NCBI GenBank assembly: GCA_903898725.1 | Contig: CAIUGQ010000621.1 | Span: 1-15,725 of the forward strand | Source of the DNA: an uncultured Burkholderiales bacterium | GTDB lineage: Bacteria; Pseudomonadota; Gammaproteobacteria; Burkholderiales; Burkholderiaceae_E | Reading direction: 5' to 3' | Length of the DNA: 15,725 bases | Shown: positions 1 through 7,548 of the stretch, in pieces | Layout of the letters: each line of letters begins with the position of its first letter | Numbering within the stretch: position 1 is the first letter of the stretch | Program-made: the position numbers and the translations under genes | The notes under the pieces: model-generated | The model's input: the letters and a program-made list of their open reading frames with translations, nothing else | Database searches by the model: none | Told to the model about the DNA's origin: nothing

Positions 1-1724
1 ACAACATGTTCAAGCAGACGCAGCTGCAGGACACGTTCGGCATGAACATGGTCGCGCTGGTCGACGGCCAGCCGCGCCTGCTCAACCTCAAGCAGATGCT
101 CGAGGCCTTCCTGTCGCACCGCCGCGAGGTGGTCACGCGGCGCACGGTGTTCGAGCTGCGCAAGGCCCGCGACCGCGGCCACGTGCTCGAGGGCCTGGCC
201 GTCGCGATCGCCAACGTCGACGAGATGATCGAGCTGATCAAGGGCTCGCCGACGCCGCCGGTCGCCAAGGAACGGCTGCTGGCACGTGTCTGGAATCCGG
301 GCGTGGCCCGCGAGATGGTCGAGCGTGCCGGGGGCGACGCCACCGCGTTCCGGCCCTTCGGGCTCGAGCCGGGCGTCGGCCTGGCGCCCGACGGCTACCG
401 GCTCTCCGAGATCCAGGCGCAGGAGATCCTGCAGATGCGCCTGCAGCGCCTCACGGGTCTGGAGCAGGACAAGATCGTCCAGGAGTACCGCGAGGTGATG
501 GAGACCATCGCCGACCTGCTCGACATCCTGGCGCGCCCCGAGCGCACCAGCACGATCATCGCCGACGAGCTCAAGGCCATCCAGTCGGAGTACTCCGACC
601 CGGTCAAGGACAAGCGCCGCTCGACCATCGAGCTCAACGCGACCGAGCTCGACACCGAGGACCTGATCGCGCCGACCGACATGGTGGTCACGCTGTCGAA
701 CACCGGCTACATCAAGAGCCAGCCGGTGTCCGAGTACCGCGCGCAGAAGCGCGGCGGCCGCGGCAAGCAGGCCACGCAGATGAAGGAAGACGACTGGATC
801 GCCCAGCTCTTCATCGCGAACACGCACGACTACATCCTGTGCTTCTCCGATCGCGGCCGGGTCTACTGGCTCAAGGTCTGGGAGGTGCCGCAGGGCTCGC
901 GCAACGCGCGCGGCAAGCCGATCGTCAACATGTTCCCGCTGGTCGACAACGAGAAGATCACCGTCGTGCTGCCGGTCAAGGCGTTCGACGAGGAGCACTT
1001 CGTGTTCATGGCCACCTCGCTGGGCACGGTCAAGAAGACGCCGCTCACCGAGTTCTCGCGTCCGATGAAGCGCGGGATCATCGCGGTCAAGCTCGACGAG
1101 GGCGACTACCTCATTGGCGCGGCCGTCACCGACGGCAAGCACGACGTGATGCTGTTCTCCGACGGCGGCAAGGCGGTGCGCTTCGACGAGAACGACGTGC
1201 GCCCGATCGGTCGCGATGCGCGCGGCGTGCGCGGCATGACGCTCGAGGAAGGCCAGGCGGTGATCTCGATGCTGGTCGCCGAGAGCGAGACGCAGTCGGT
1301 GCTGACCGCGACCGAGAACGGCTTCGGCAAGCGCACGCCGATCACCGAGTACACGCGCCACGGCCGCGGCACGAAGGGCATGATCGCGATCCAGACCAGC
1401 GAGCGCAACGGCCGCGTGGTCGCCGCGGTGCTGGTCGAGGCGCGCGACGAGATCATGCTGATCACCACCGGCGGCGTGCTGGTGCGCACCCGCGTCTCCG
1501 AGATCCGCGAGATGGGCCGCGCCACGCAGGGCGTCACGCTGATGGCGGTGGGCGAGGGCACGACGCTCACCGGCGTGCAGCGGGTCGTCGAGAGCGACGC
1601 GACCGACGAGGTGCCCGCGGCCGAGGCCGGCGAGTCGCCGACCGGCGCCGCACCGGCCGATGGTGCGGCCGACGGCTCGGCGCCTCCGGCCGGGGAGGCG
1701 CCTGCGGACGGAGACGCTTCGTGA
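1..1724 (+). CDS. gyrA: DNA gyrase subunit A, 3' part (5' end outside window)
   Basis: This is the C-terminal two thirds of the GyrA subunit of the ATP-dependent type II topoisomerase that puts negative supercoils into DNA. The window opens mid-gene with the reading frame at base 3, so about 330 N-terminal residues, including the catalytic Tyr, lie outside. Visible parts are the end of the breakage-reunion domain with the family-typical stretch HRREVVTRRT, then the C-terminal beta-pinwheel. The pinwheel carries the GyrA box QKRGGRG at 744-764, the DNA-wrapping signature that separates gyrase from topoisomerase IV ParC. Repeated blade motifs (GRVYWLK, GTVKKT, GKAVRF, GFGKRT, LVRTRVSEI) follow. 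The last 44 residues form a low-complexity Ala/Gly/Pro/Asp/Glu tail with 11 acidic and no basic residues, comparable in kind to the acidic tail of E. coli GyrA. The stop codon overlaps the serC start in GTGA. Confidence 0.98.
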   Translation, partial: NMFKQTQLQDTFGMNMVALVDGQPRLLNLKQMLEAFLSHRREVVTRRTVFELRKARDRGHVLEGLAVAIANVDEMIELIKGSPTPPVAKERLLARVWNPGVAREMVERAGGDATAFRPFGLEPGVGLAPDGYRLSEIQAQEILQMRLQRLTGLEQDKIVQEYREVMETIADLLDILARPERTSTIIADELKAIQSEYSDPVKDKRRSTIELNATELDTEDLIAPTDMVVTLSNTGYIKSQPVSEYRAQKRGGRGKQATQMKEDDWIAQLFIANTHDYILCFSDRGRVYWLKVWEVPQGSRNARGKPIVNMFPLVDNEKITVVLPVKAFDEEHFVFMATSLGTVKKTPLTEFSRPMKRGIIAVKLDEGDYLIGAAVTDGKHDVMLFSDGGKAVRFDENDVRPIGRDARGVRGMTLEEGQAVISMLVAESETQSVLTATENGFGKRTPITEYTRHGRGTKGMIAIQTSERNGRVVAAVLVEARDEIMLITTGGVLVRTRVSEIREMGRATQGVTLMAVGEGTTLTGVQRVVESDATDEVPAAEAGESPTGAAPADGAADGSAPPAGEAPADGDAS

Positions 1725-2836
1725 CCCGCCGGGTCTTCAACTTCTCGGCCGGTCCGGCGGTGCTGCCGGAGCCGGTGCTGCGCCAGGCGGCCGAGGAGAT
1801 GCTCGACTGGCAGGGCACCGGCATGTCGGTGATGGAGATGAGCCATCGCGGCCGCGAGTTCATGTCGATCCATGCGCGCGCGCTGGCCGACCTGCGCGAA
1901 CTGATGGCGATCCCGCCCGAGTACAAGATCCTGTTCCTGCAGGGCGGCGGGCTCGGCGAGAACGCGATCGTGCCGATGAACCTGATGGGCCCGAAGGGCC
2001 TCGCGGACATCGTCGTGACCGGCCAGTGGTCGGCGAAGTCGGCGAAGGAGGCGGCGCGCTACGGCCGCGTGAATGTCGTCGCGGACGCCGCGCGCGCCGG
2101 TCGCGGCTACACCTTCGTGCCGCCGCAGTCCGAGTGGTCGCTGTCGAAGGACGCGTCCTACCTGCATGTGTGCACGAACGAGACCATCGACGGCGTCGAG
2201 TTCGACGGCCCGCCCGCGCAGGGCGACGGCCCGGGCGAGGTGCCGCGCGGCGTGCCGATCGTCGCCGATGTCTCCTCGCACATCCTGTCCCGTGCGATCG
2301 ACGTCAGCCGCTTCGGCTGCCTGTTCGGCGGCGCGCAGAAGAACATCGGCCCGGCGGGCCTGACGCTGGTGATCGTGCGCGAGGACCTGCTCGGCCATGC
2401 CCACCCGATGACGCCGAGCGTCTTCGACTACAAGGTGGTCGCCGACAACGACTCGATGTTCAACACGCCGCCGACCTACGCGATCTACCTGGCCGGTCTG
2501 GTCTTCCAGTGGCTGCGCGCGCAGGGTGGCGTCCCCGGCATCGAGGCCCGCAACATCGAGAAGGCGGCGCTGCTGTACGACGCCATCGACGCGAGCGGCC
2601 TCTACGAGAACCGTGTCGAGCGGCGCTGGCGTTCGCGGATGAACGTGCCGTTCTTCCTGAAGGACGAGCGGCTGAACGACGCGTTCCTGGCGGGTGCGAA
2701 GGACGCGGGCCTGGAGCAGCTCAAGGGGCATCGTTCGGTGGGTGGCATGCGTGCCTCGATCTACAACGCGATGCCCGTCGAGGGCGTGCGCGCGCTGGTC
2801 GGCTACATGCAGGATTTCGAACGGCGACGCGGCTGA
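1721..2836 (+). CDS. serC: Phosphoserine aminotransferase
   Basis: SerC is a cytoplasmic PLP-dependent class V aminotransferase. It converts 3-phosphohydroxypyruvate and glutamate to phosphoserine (serine synthesis) and makes 4-phosphohydroxythreonine for vitamin B6. The product is 371 aa, near the usual 360. The N-terminus has the family signature FNFSAGPAVLP, then GTGMSVMEMSHRG (residues 32-44), the cofactor loop LFLQGGG (71-77), TGQWSAKSAKEA with Trp103, and the PLP lysine Lys207 in FGGAQKNIGPAG. I chose the GTG at 1721 because translation from it begins MTRRVFNFSAGPA, the expected N-terminus with no extra residues. It overlaps the gyrA stop by four bases, which suggests translational coupling. 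The frame is open further upstream into gyrA, but that part resembles no SerC sequence. pheA follows after a 91-base gap. Confidence 0.97.
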   Translation: MTRRVFNFSAGPAVLPEPVLRQAAEEMLDWQGTGMSVMEMSHRGREFMSIHARALADLRELMAIPPEYKILFLQGGGLGENAIVPMNLMGPKGLADIVVTGQWSAKSAKEAARYGRVNVVADAARAGRGYTFVPPQSEWSLSKDASYLHVCTNETIDGVEFDGPPAQGDGPGEVPRGVPIVADVSSHILSRAIDVSRFGCLFGGAQKNIGPAGLTLVIVREDLLGHAHPMTPSVFDYKVVADNDSMFNTPPTYAIYLAGLVFQWLRAQGGVPGIEARNIEKAALLYDAIDASGLYENRVERRWRSRMNVPFFLKDERLNDAFLAGAKDAGLEQLKGHRSVGGMRASIYNAMPVEGVRALVGYMQDFERRRG

Positions 2837-2864
2837 GCCCGGCCCGGGGCGCGCCGATCGCGGG

Positions 2865-2870
2865 TAGCAT
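2865..2870 (+). promoter_or_regulatory. Possible -10 element upstream of pheA
   Basis: The 91-base gap between serC and pheA contains TAGCAT (4 of 6 matches to TATAAT) preceded by GGG. No convincing -35 sits 16 to 18 bases upstream. The same gap holds two copies of the palindromic 9-mer GGCGCGCCG (2848-2856 region and 2893-2901). An internal promoter would give a leader of roughly 50 bases. No good Shine-Dalgarno sequence precedes the pheA ATG. This is a weak call. Confidence 0.2.
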
Positions 2871-2927
2871 CGCGGTTCGGTCGCAGCCGCCCGGCGCGCC
2901 GCACGACGACCCTTTCACGACGCATCC

Positions 2928-4025
2928 ATGAGCGATCGACTGAGCGAGCTGAGGACCCTGATCGACGACGTCGATCACCGACTGCTGGCGCTGCTCGGCG
3001 AGCGCGGGCGCCTGGTGCTCGAGGTCGGCGCGCTCAAGCATGCCGAGAATGCGCCGGTGCTGCGGCCCGAGCGCGAGGCGCAGATCCTGCGCCGGCTCGC
3101 CGCGAACAATCCCGGTCCGCTCGCCGACGGCGCGATCGCCGCGATCTGGCGCGAGGTGATCTCCGCCTGCCGCGAGCTCGAACGCCGGCTGCGCGTGGGC
3201 TACCTCGGCCCGGTGGGCACCTTCTCCGAGCAGGCGGTGTTCGCGCAGTTCGGTCACGGCGTCGATGCGGTGCCCTGCGCGAGCATCGACGAGGTGTTCC
3301 GTGCGGCCGAGGCCGGCACGGTCGACTTCGGCGTGGTGCCGGTCGAGAACTCGACCGAAGGCGCGGTCAACCGCAGCCTCGACCTGTTCCTGCAGTCGCC
3401 GCTGCGGGTGTGCGGCGAGGTGTCGATCCCGATCAAGCACAACCTGCTGACGGCCTCCGGTTCGATGGCCGGCGTGACGCGTGTGTGCGCCCATGCGCAG
3501 GCGCTCGCGCAGTGCACCGGCTGGCTCAACCGCAACCATCCGACGATCGAGCGCGTGCCGGTCTCGAGCAACGCCGAGGGCGCCCGGCTCGCCGCGATCG
3601 AGCCGCACACCGCGGGCATCGCCGGCGACGGCGTGCTCGGCCGCTACGAGGTCAAGGTGGTCGCCGAGGCGATCCAGGACGACCCGCTGAACCGCACGCG
3701 CTTCGCGGTCGTCGGCCAGCATGTCTGCGGCGTCTCGGGCGAGGACCAGACCTCGCTGATCCTGTCTGTGCCCGACCGGGCCGGCGCGGTCCATGCGCTG
3801 ATCGAGCCGCTGGCGCGACACGGCGTGTCGATGAAGCGTTTCGAGTCGCGTCCGGCCCGCCAGGGCGGCTGGCAGTACTACTTCTACATCGACCTGCTCG
3901 GCCACGAGCAGGACCCGCAGGTCGCCGCCGCGCTCGCCGACATCCGGGCGCATGCGGCCTTCTTCAAGTCGCTCGGCTCCTACCCGCGCGAGGTCGCGCT
4001 GCCGCGTACCGCGGCGCGGGCCTGA
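2928..4025 (+). CDS. pheA: Bifunctional chorismate mutase / prephenate dehydratase (P-protein)
   Basis: This enzyme converts chorismate to prephenate and then to phenylpyruvate, committing flux to phenylalanine. The 365-aa product is standard for a P-protein. Residues 1-85 are an all-helical AroQ chorismate mutase with Arg9, Arg26, Lys37, Arg49 and Glu50 aligned to E. coli Arg11, Arg28, Lys39, Arg51 and Glu52. E. coli Asp48 corresponds to Arg46 in the segment RPERE, which I recall from Pseudomonas-type P-proteins as well. The dehydratase domain starts at GYLGPVGTFSEQA (91-103) and has VPVENSTEGAV (137-147) and the NRTRF catalytic motif (255-259, Thr257). A C-terminal ACT domain has GAVHAL and the ESRP motif (306-309), so feedback inhibition by phenylalanine is expected. 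The start ATG at 2928 gives the family-typical beginning. hisC follows after 41 bases. Confidence 0.97.
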   Translation: MSDRLSELRTLIDDVDHRLLALLGERGRLVLEVGALKHAENAPVLRPEREAQILRRLAANNPGPLADGAIAAIWREVISACRELERRLRVGYLGPVGTFSEQAVFAQFGHGVDAVPCASIDEVFRAAEAGTVDFGVVPVENSTEGAVNRSLDLFLQSPLRVCGEVSIPIKHNLLTASGSMAGVTRVCAHAQALAQCTGWLNRNHPTIERVPVSSNAEGARLAAIEPHTAGIAGDGVLGRYEVKVVAEAIQDDPLNRTRFAVVGQHVCGVSGEDQTSLILSVPDRAGAVHALIEPLARHGVSMKRFESRPARQGGWQYYFYIDLLGHEQDPQVAAALADIRAHAAFFKSLGSYPREVALPRTAARA

Positions 4026-4066
4026 CCGGGCGAGTCATCCCTCCCACGTCCCTCGAGCAGCACATC

Positions 4067-5179
4067 ATGAGCACCTCCGCGCCCGCCGAACTCGCTCCCG
4101 CGTACGTCCGCGCGATCGCCCCCTACCAGGCGGGCAAGCCGATCTCCGAGGTCGCACGCGAGTACGGTCTGGACGAGGCGCGGATCGTGAAGCTGGCGTC
4201 GAACGAGAACCCGCTGGGCATGCCGGAGTCGGCGCGCGTCGCGATGATGGCGGCTGCTGCCGAGCTCGGCCGCTACCCCGATGCCAACGGCTTCGAGCTG
4301 AAGGCCGCGCTGTCGAAGCGGCTCGACGTGCCGCAGGACTGGCTGACGCTGGGCAACGGTTCGAACGACATCCTCGAGCTGGTCGCGCATGCGCTGCTGC
4401 AGCCGGGCACCTCGGCGATCTACTCGCAGTACTCGTTCGCCGTCTACGCGCTGGCCACCCAGGAGACCGGGGCACGCGCCATCGTCGTGCCGGCGCGCGA
4501 CCACGGCCACGACCTCGCGGCGATGCGCGCGGCGATCGCGGCCGGCACGCGGATCGTGTTCATCGCCAACCCGAACAACCCGACCGGCACCTTCCTGCCG
4601 GCCACCGAGGTCGAGGCCTTCCTCGCGTCGGTGCCGCCGCAGGTGGTGGTGGTGCTCGACGAGGCCTACAACGAGTACCTCGAGCCGGCGCTGCGCTTCG
4701 ATGCGGTGGCCTGGGTGCGGCGCTTCCCCAACCTCGTGCTCTCGCGCACCTTCTCGAAGGCCTACGGTCTCGCGGGCCTGCGCGTGGGCTACGCGGTCGC
4801 GCAGCCGGCGATGACGGATCTGCTCAACCGCGTGCGCCAGCCGTTCAACGTCAACTCGCTCGCGCAGGCCGCCGCGGTCGCGGCGCTCGGCGACGCGGAC
4901 TTCCTCGAGCGCAGCCGCGCGCTGAATGCCGAAGGCGTGGCCCGGCTCCAGGCGGCGTTCGACGCGCTCGGGCTGCCCTACGTGAAGTCGTTCGGCAACT
5001 TCGTGCTGGTGAAGGTCGGCGACGCGGCCAGCATCAACCAGGCGCTGCTGCGGGCCGGCGTGATCGTGCGGCCGGTGGGCAACTACGGGCTGCCCGAGTG
5101 GCTGCGGATCAGCGTCGGCCTGCCGGCCGAGAACGAGGCCTTCCTGGTGGCGCTGCGCGCCGCGCTCGGCCGCGCGTGA
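4067..5179 (+). CDS. hisC: Histidinol-phosphate / aromatic amino acid aminotransferase
   Basis: HisC is a PLP-dependent class I/II aminotransferase. The family turns imidazole acetol phosphate into histidinol phosphate, and members next to pheA and tyrA often also transaminate phenylpyruvate, hydroxyphenylpyruvate or prephenate. The product is 370 aa, close to the usual length. Visible features are KLASNENPLG (42-51), GRYPDANG, GNGSNDILEL (97-106), NPNNPTGT (168-175), the cofactor-binding DEAYNEY (198-204) and the Schiff-base Lys231 in SRTFSKAYGLAGLRVGY. The start ATG at 4067 lies 41 bases after pheA, and translation from it begins MSTSAPAELAPAYVRAI, typical for the family. The stop overlaps the tyrA start in GTGA. 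The context between pheA and tyrA favours a role in phenylalanine/tyrosine synthesis, possibly besides histidine. The sequence alone does not decide substrate specificity. Confidence 0.93.
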   Translation: MSTSAPAELAPAYVRAIAPYQAGKPISEVAREYGLDEARIVKLASNENPLGMPESARVAMMAAAAELGRYPDANGFELKAALSKRLDVPQDWLTLGNGSNDILELVAHALLQPGTSAIYSQYSFAVYALATQETGARAIVVPARDHGHDLAAMRAAIAAGTRIVFIANPNNPTGTFLPATEVEAFLASVPPQVVVVLDEAYNEYLEPALRFDAVAWVRRFPNLVLSRTFSKAYGLAGLRVGYAVAQPAMTDLLNRVRQPFNVNSLAQAAAVAALGDADFLERSRALNAEGVARLQAAFDALGLPYVKSFGNFVLVKVGDAASINQALLRAGVIVRPVGNYGLPEWLRISVGLPAENEAFLVALRAALGRA

Positions 5180-6033
5180 CCGTGTTCCCGAAGGTCGCGA
5201 TCGTCGGCACCGGGGCGGTCGGCGCCTCGGTCGGCGGCGGCCTTCGGGCGCGCGGGCTGGCCCGCGAGGTGTGGGGCTTCGACCCCGCCAACGGCGAGGC
5301 GGCCCGCAGCGCCGGTGCGATCGACCGCGTCGCGGCGAGCCTGGCCGAGGCGCTCGACGGTGCCGACCTGGTGCTGCTGGCCGCGCCGGTGCCGGTGAAC
5401 CGTGCCCTGCTGGGTGACGCGGCGCTGCGCGAGGCGCTCGGGCCGCGGACGGTGCTCACGGACGTGTCCAGCACCAAGGCCAGCGTGGTGGCCGCGGCCC
5501 GGTCCGGGCTGGGCGCACGGCTCGGCCGCTTCGTCGCCTCGCATCCGATCGCGGGCTCCGACCGCGCCGGCCCGGCGGCGGCCCGCGCGGACCTCATCGC
5601 CGGGGCGCACGTGATCGTGTGTCCGACCGAGGACTGCGACGCCGATGCGCTCGCCACCGTCGAGTCGACCTGGGCGGCGCTCGGGGGGCGGGTGGCGCGC
5701 ATGGACGCCGCCCATCACGACCGGCTCTTCGCCGAGGTCTCGCACTGGCCGCATGCGGTGGCCTTCGCGCTGTCGGCGTCGGTCGGATGCGGGCCGCTCG
5801 CGGACGATGCACGGCGTTACCACGGTGCCGGGCTGCGCGACACCACCCGGGTCGGCGGCTCGCCGCCCGAGCTGTGGGCGGGCATCCTGCTCGACAACCG
5901 CGAGGCCTCGCTGGCGGCGGCCGCGGCCTTTCGCGTGGAGCTCGAGCGGATCGAGCATGCGCTGGCCGAGGGTGACCGGGACGCGCTGATCGAGGCGCTC
6001 GCACGCGGCGCGACCTGGCGCACGACGCTCTAG
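5176..6033 (+). CDS. tyrA: Prephenate dehydrogenase
   Basis: TyrA oxidatively decarboxylates prephenate (or arogenate) with NAD(P)+ on the way to tyrosine. The 285-aa protein is a monofunctional TyrA with no fused chorismate mutase, ACT or AroA domain. It begins with a Rossmann fold, VAIVGTGAVGASVGG (GxGxxG at residues 11-16). LVLLAAPV and TDVSSTKASV (96-104) follow, then HPIAGSD with the family's catalytic His123, then SHWPHAVAF and GLRDTTRVGGSPPELW, whose Arg residues bind the substrate in characterised members. I chose the GTG at 5176, which overlaps the hisC stop by four bases and leaves the right spacing to the dinucleotide-binding motif. A second in-frame GTG lies two codons later. In many betaproteobacteria aroA follows directly. 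Here the next gene is convergent, 31 bases away. Confidence 0.95.
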   Translation: MTVFPKVAIVGTGAVGASVGGGLRARGLAREVWGFDPANGEAARSAGAIDRVAASLAEALDGADLVLLAAPVPVNRALLGDAALREALGPRTVLTDVSSTKASVVAAARSGLGARLGRFVASHPIAGSDRAGPAAARADLIAGAHVIVCPTEDCDADALATVESTWAALGGRVARMDAAHHDRLFAEVSHWPHAVAFALSASVGCGPLADDARRYHGAGLRDTTRVGGSPPELWAGILLDNREASLAAAAAFRVELERIEHALAEGDRDALIEALARGATWRTTL

Positions 6034-6064
6034 CGGGCGTCGCGCCGGGGCGGCGGGCGGCGGC

Positions 6065-6541
6065 TCAGCCCGCCATGCGCGCGCGGATCGTCTCGATGCG
6101 CTCGCGATTGACGCCGAAGTCGCGGCGCCCCAGCCGGGACGCCGATCGGACCTGGATCACCGCAGCCTTCTCGTCGACGAGGAACTCGACGTCGTCGACG
6201 AAGCGCAGCCAGCGCGTCGTGAACTCGGCATAGAGGTATCCCGGCCGTTCCTCGACGATGGCCGCTCCGGGCAGGCCGGCGACCACGCCACGCAGCCGCG
6301 TGAAGCTCGCCTTCGTGTCCGGCCCCGCCGCGATCGGTGCGATGCGGTGGTACTCGGTGGTCGCCTGGCTGGACACCGCATTGGACAGGTCCTCGCGCAC
6401 CGGGCGCAGCGCGCCGTCCACAGGACCGCGCTGCGCCGGACGCGTCCCCGACAGCAGCCCGCCGCAGGCCGCCAGCGGCAGCGCGGCGACGGCCGCGAGG
6501 ACGCCGAGCAGGACCCGGCGGCCGAGCCGCGGCCGGCTCAC
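6065..6541 (-). CDS. DUF1499 family lipoprotein
   Basis: The 158-aa product starts with a bacterial lipoprotein signal: basic n-region (SRPRLGRR), hydrophobic core LLGVLAAVAALPLAA and a lipobox ending at Cys26 (LAAC). The rest matches DUF1499. It has VSSQA (56-60), VVAGLPGAAIVEERPGYLYAEF (86-107), the run RFVDDVEFLVDE (113-124) and RSASRLGRRDFGVNRERIE (132-150). The family's function is not established. It is probably anchored to the inner or outer membrane on the periplasmic side. The GTG start at 6541 overlaps the stop of the upstream reductase by four bases (GTGA on the minus strand), so it is probably translationally coupled to it. It converges on tyrA with a 31-base gap that holds no clear terminator. 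Confidence 0.88.
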   Translation of the reverse strand: MSRPRLGRRVLLGVLAAVAALPLAACGGLLSGTRPAQRGPVDGALRPVREDLSNAVSSQATTEYHRIAPIAAGPDTKASFTRLRGVVAGLPGAAIVEERPGYLYAEFTTRWLRFVDDVEFLVDEKAAVIQVRSASRLGRRDFGVNRERIETIRARMAG

Positions 6542-7437
6542 TCGGCCTTCCGCAGGCGGCGGATCAGGCTGGAGGTGTCCCAGCGGCCGCCGCCCAGGCG
6601 CTGCACGTCGCCATAGAACTGGTCGACCAACGCGGTCGCGGGCAGCGGTGCGCCGTTGCGCTTGGCCTCGTCGAGGCACAGACCGAGGTCCTTGCGCATC
6701 CAGTCGACCGCGAAGCCGAAGTCGAACTTGTCGTCGACCATGGTCTTGCCGCGGTTGTCCATCTGCCAGGACTGGGCGGCGCCCTTGCCGATCACGTCGA
6801 GGACCAGCTTCATGTCGAGGCCGGCGGCAATGCCGAAGCTCACGCCCTCGGACAGGCCCTGGACCAGGCTCGCGATGCAGATCTGGTTGACCATCTTGGC
6901 GAGCTGGCCCGCTCCCGGCGAACCGATCAGCGTGAACGCCCGCGAGAAGGCCATGCCGACCGGCTTCGCGCGCTCGAAGGCCGCGGGCTCGCCGCCGCAC
7001 ATCACGGTGAGCAGGCCGTTGACCGCGCCGGCTTGGCCGCCCGAGACGGGGGCGTCGACGAAGTCGAGCCCCGCGGCCTTCGCGGTCGCGTACAGCTCGC
7101 GCGCGACTTCGGCCGACGCGGTGGTGTGGTCGACGAAGAGCGCGCCCTTCGACATGCCGGCGAACGCGCCATCGGGTCCGAGCACCACGCTGCGCAGGTC
7201 GTCGTCGTTGCCGACGCAGGCGAACACGATCTGCGCGCCGGCGGCCGCCTCGCGCGGCGTGGCGGCCGATTTGCCGCCGTACTCGGCGACCCATGCCTGC
7301 GCCTTCGCGGCACTGCGGTTGTAGACGGTCACGTGGTGTCCGGCCCGGGCGAGGTGACCCGCCATCGGGTAGCCCATCACGCCCATGCCCAGGAACGCCA
7401 CCTTGTGCGGGGTGACCGCTTCGTAAGTCTTCGTCAT
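6538..7437 (-). CDS. 3-hydroxyisobutyrate dehydrogenase-family NAD(P)-dependent reductase
   Basis: This 299-aa protein belongs to the beta-hydroxyacid dehydrogenase family (3-hydroxyisobutyrate dehydrogenase, tartronate semialdehyde reductase, L-threonate dehydrogenase). An N-terminal Rossmann fold has FLGMGVMGYPMAGHL with GMGVMG at 17-22. The substrate-binding signature FVDAPVSGGQAGAVNGLLTVM spans 126-146. The catalytic Lys181 lies in GAGQLAKMVNQ, and WMRKDLGLCLDEAK sits near the C-terminus. These establish an NAD(P)-linked oxidation or reduction of a beta-hydroxy acid, but not the exact substrate. The ATG at 7437 is preceded by a perfect AGGAGG five bases upstream. The DUF1499 gene overlaps its stop codon. 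No valine-degradation or glyoxylate genes sit next to it, so the pathway is unknown. An OtnC-like aldolase about 5 kb away suggests acid-sugar metabolism only weakly. Confidence 0.92.
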   Translation of the reverse strand: MTKTYEAVTPHKVAFLGMGVMGYPMAGHLARAGHHVTVYNRSAAKAQAWVAEYGGKSAATPREAAAGAQIVFACVGNDDDLRSVVLGPDGAFAGMSKGALFVDHTTASAEVARELYATAKAAGLDFVDAPVSGGQAGAVNGLLTVMCGGEPAAFERAKPVGMAFSRAFTLIGSPGAGQLAKMVNQICIASLVQGLSEGVSFGIAAGLDMKLVLDVIGKGAAQSWQMDNRGKTMVDDKFDFGFAVDWMRKDLGLCLDEAKRNGAPLPATALVDQFYGDVQRLGGGRWDTSSLIRRLRKAE

Positions 7438-7442
7438 CGCAT

Positions 7443-7461
7443 CCTCCTGGCCCCGATTCTA
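7443..7461 (-). promoter_or_regulatory. Ribosome binding site and candidate -10 for the reductase gene
   Basis: On the minus strand AGGAGG (7443-7448) lies five bases before the ATG at 7437 and is the best Shine-Dalgarno sequence in this half of the window. Just upstream is TAGAAT (7456-7461), 5 of 6 matches to a sigma-70 -10 box. The hexamer 17 bases further up is GCGGAC (7479-7484), a poor -35. A start point near 7449 would give a short leader holding little more than the ribosome binding site. The ribosome binding site is clear; the promoter is inferred. Confidence 0.5.
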
Positions 7462-7506
7462 CGGGACGCGCAGGCCGCGTCCGCGCGACGGGCGCAGGCG
7501 ATGCTC

Positions 7507-7528
7507 CGGCGAGTCTGCGGCGAGTCTC
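7507..7528. repeat. Two tandem copies of an 11-base unit (CGGCGAGTCT plus one base)
   Basis: In the 111-base gap between the reductase and the alpha/beta hydrolase, CGGCGAGTCT occurs at 7507-7516 and again at 7518-7527, giving an 11-base period, one DNA helical turn. A third copy is at 12532-12541, overlapping the predicted -10 of the LysE-type gene. The tandem copies lie 70 to 90 bases upstream of the reductase start. They could be operator half-sites, but short GC-rich repeats arise easily by chance here. Confidence 0.45.
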
Positions 7529-7548
7529 AGGCGCGGCGCAGGGGCCGT

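Noticed and set aside
2848..2901. Two GGCGCGCCG palindromes upstream of pheA
   Set aside because: In DNA this GC-rich, such palindromes are expected. Their spacing and surroundings suggest no specific site.
7434..7442. Two-codon upstream ORF (ATG CGA TGA) overlapping the reductase start
   Set aside because: It directly abuts the AGGAGG with no spacer, so ribosomes should choose the ATG at 7437.
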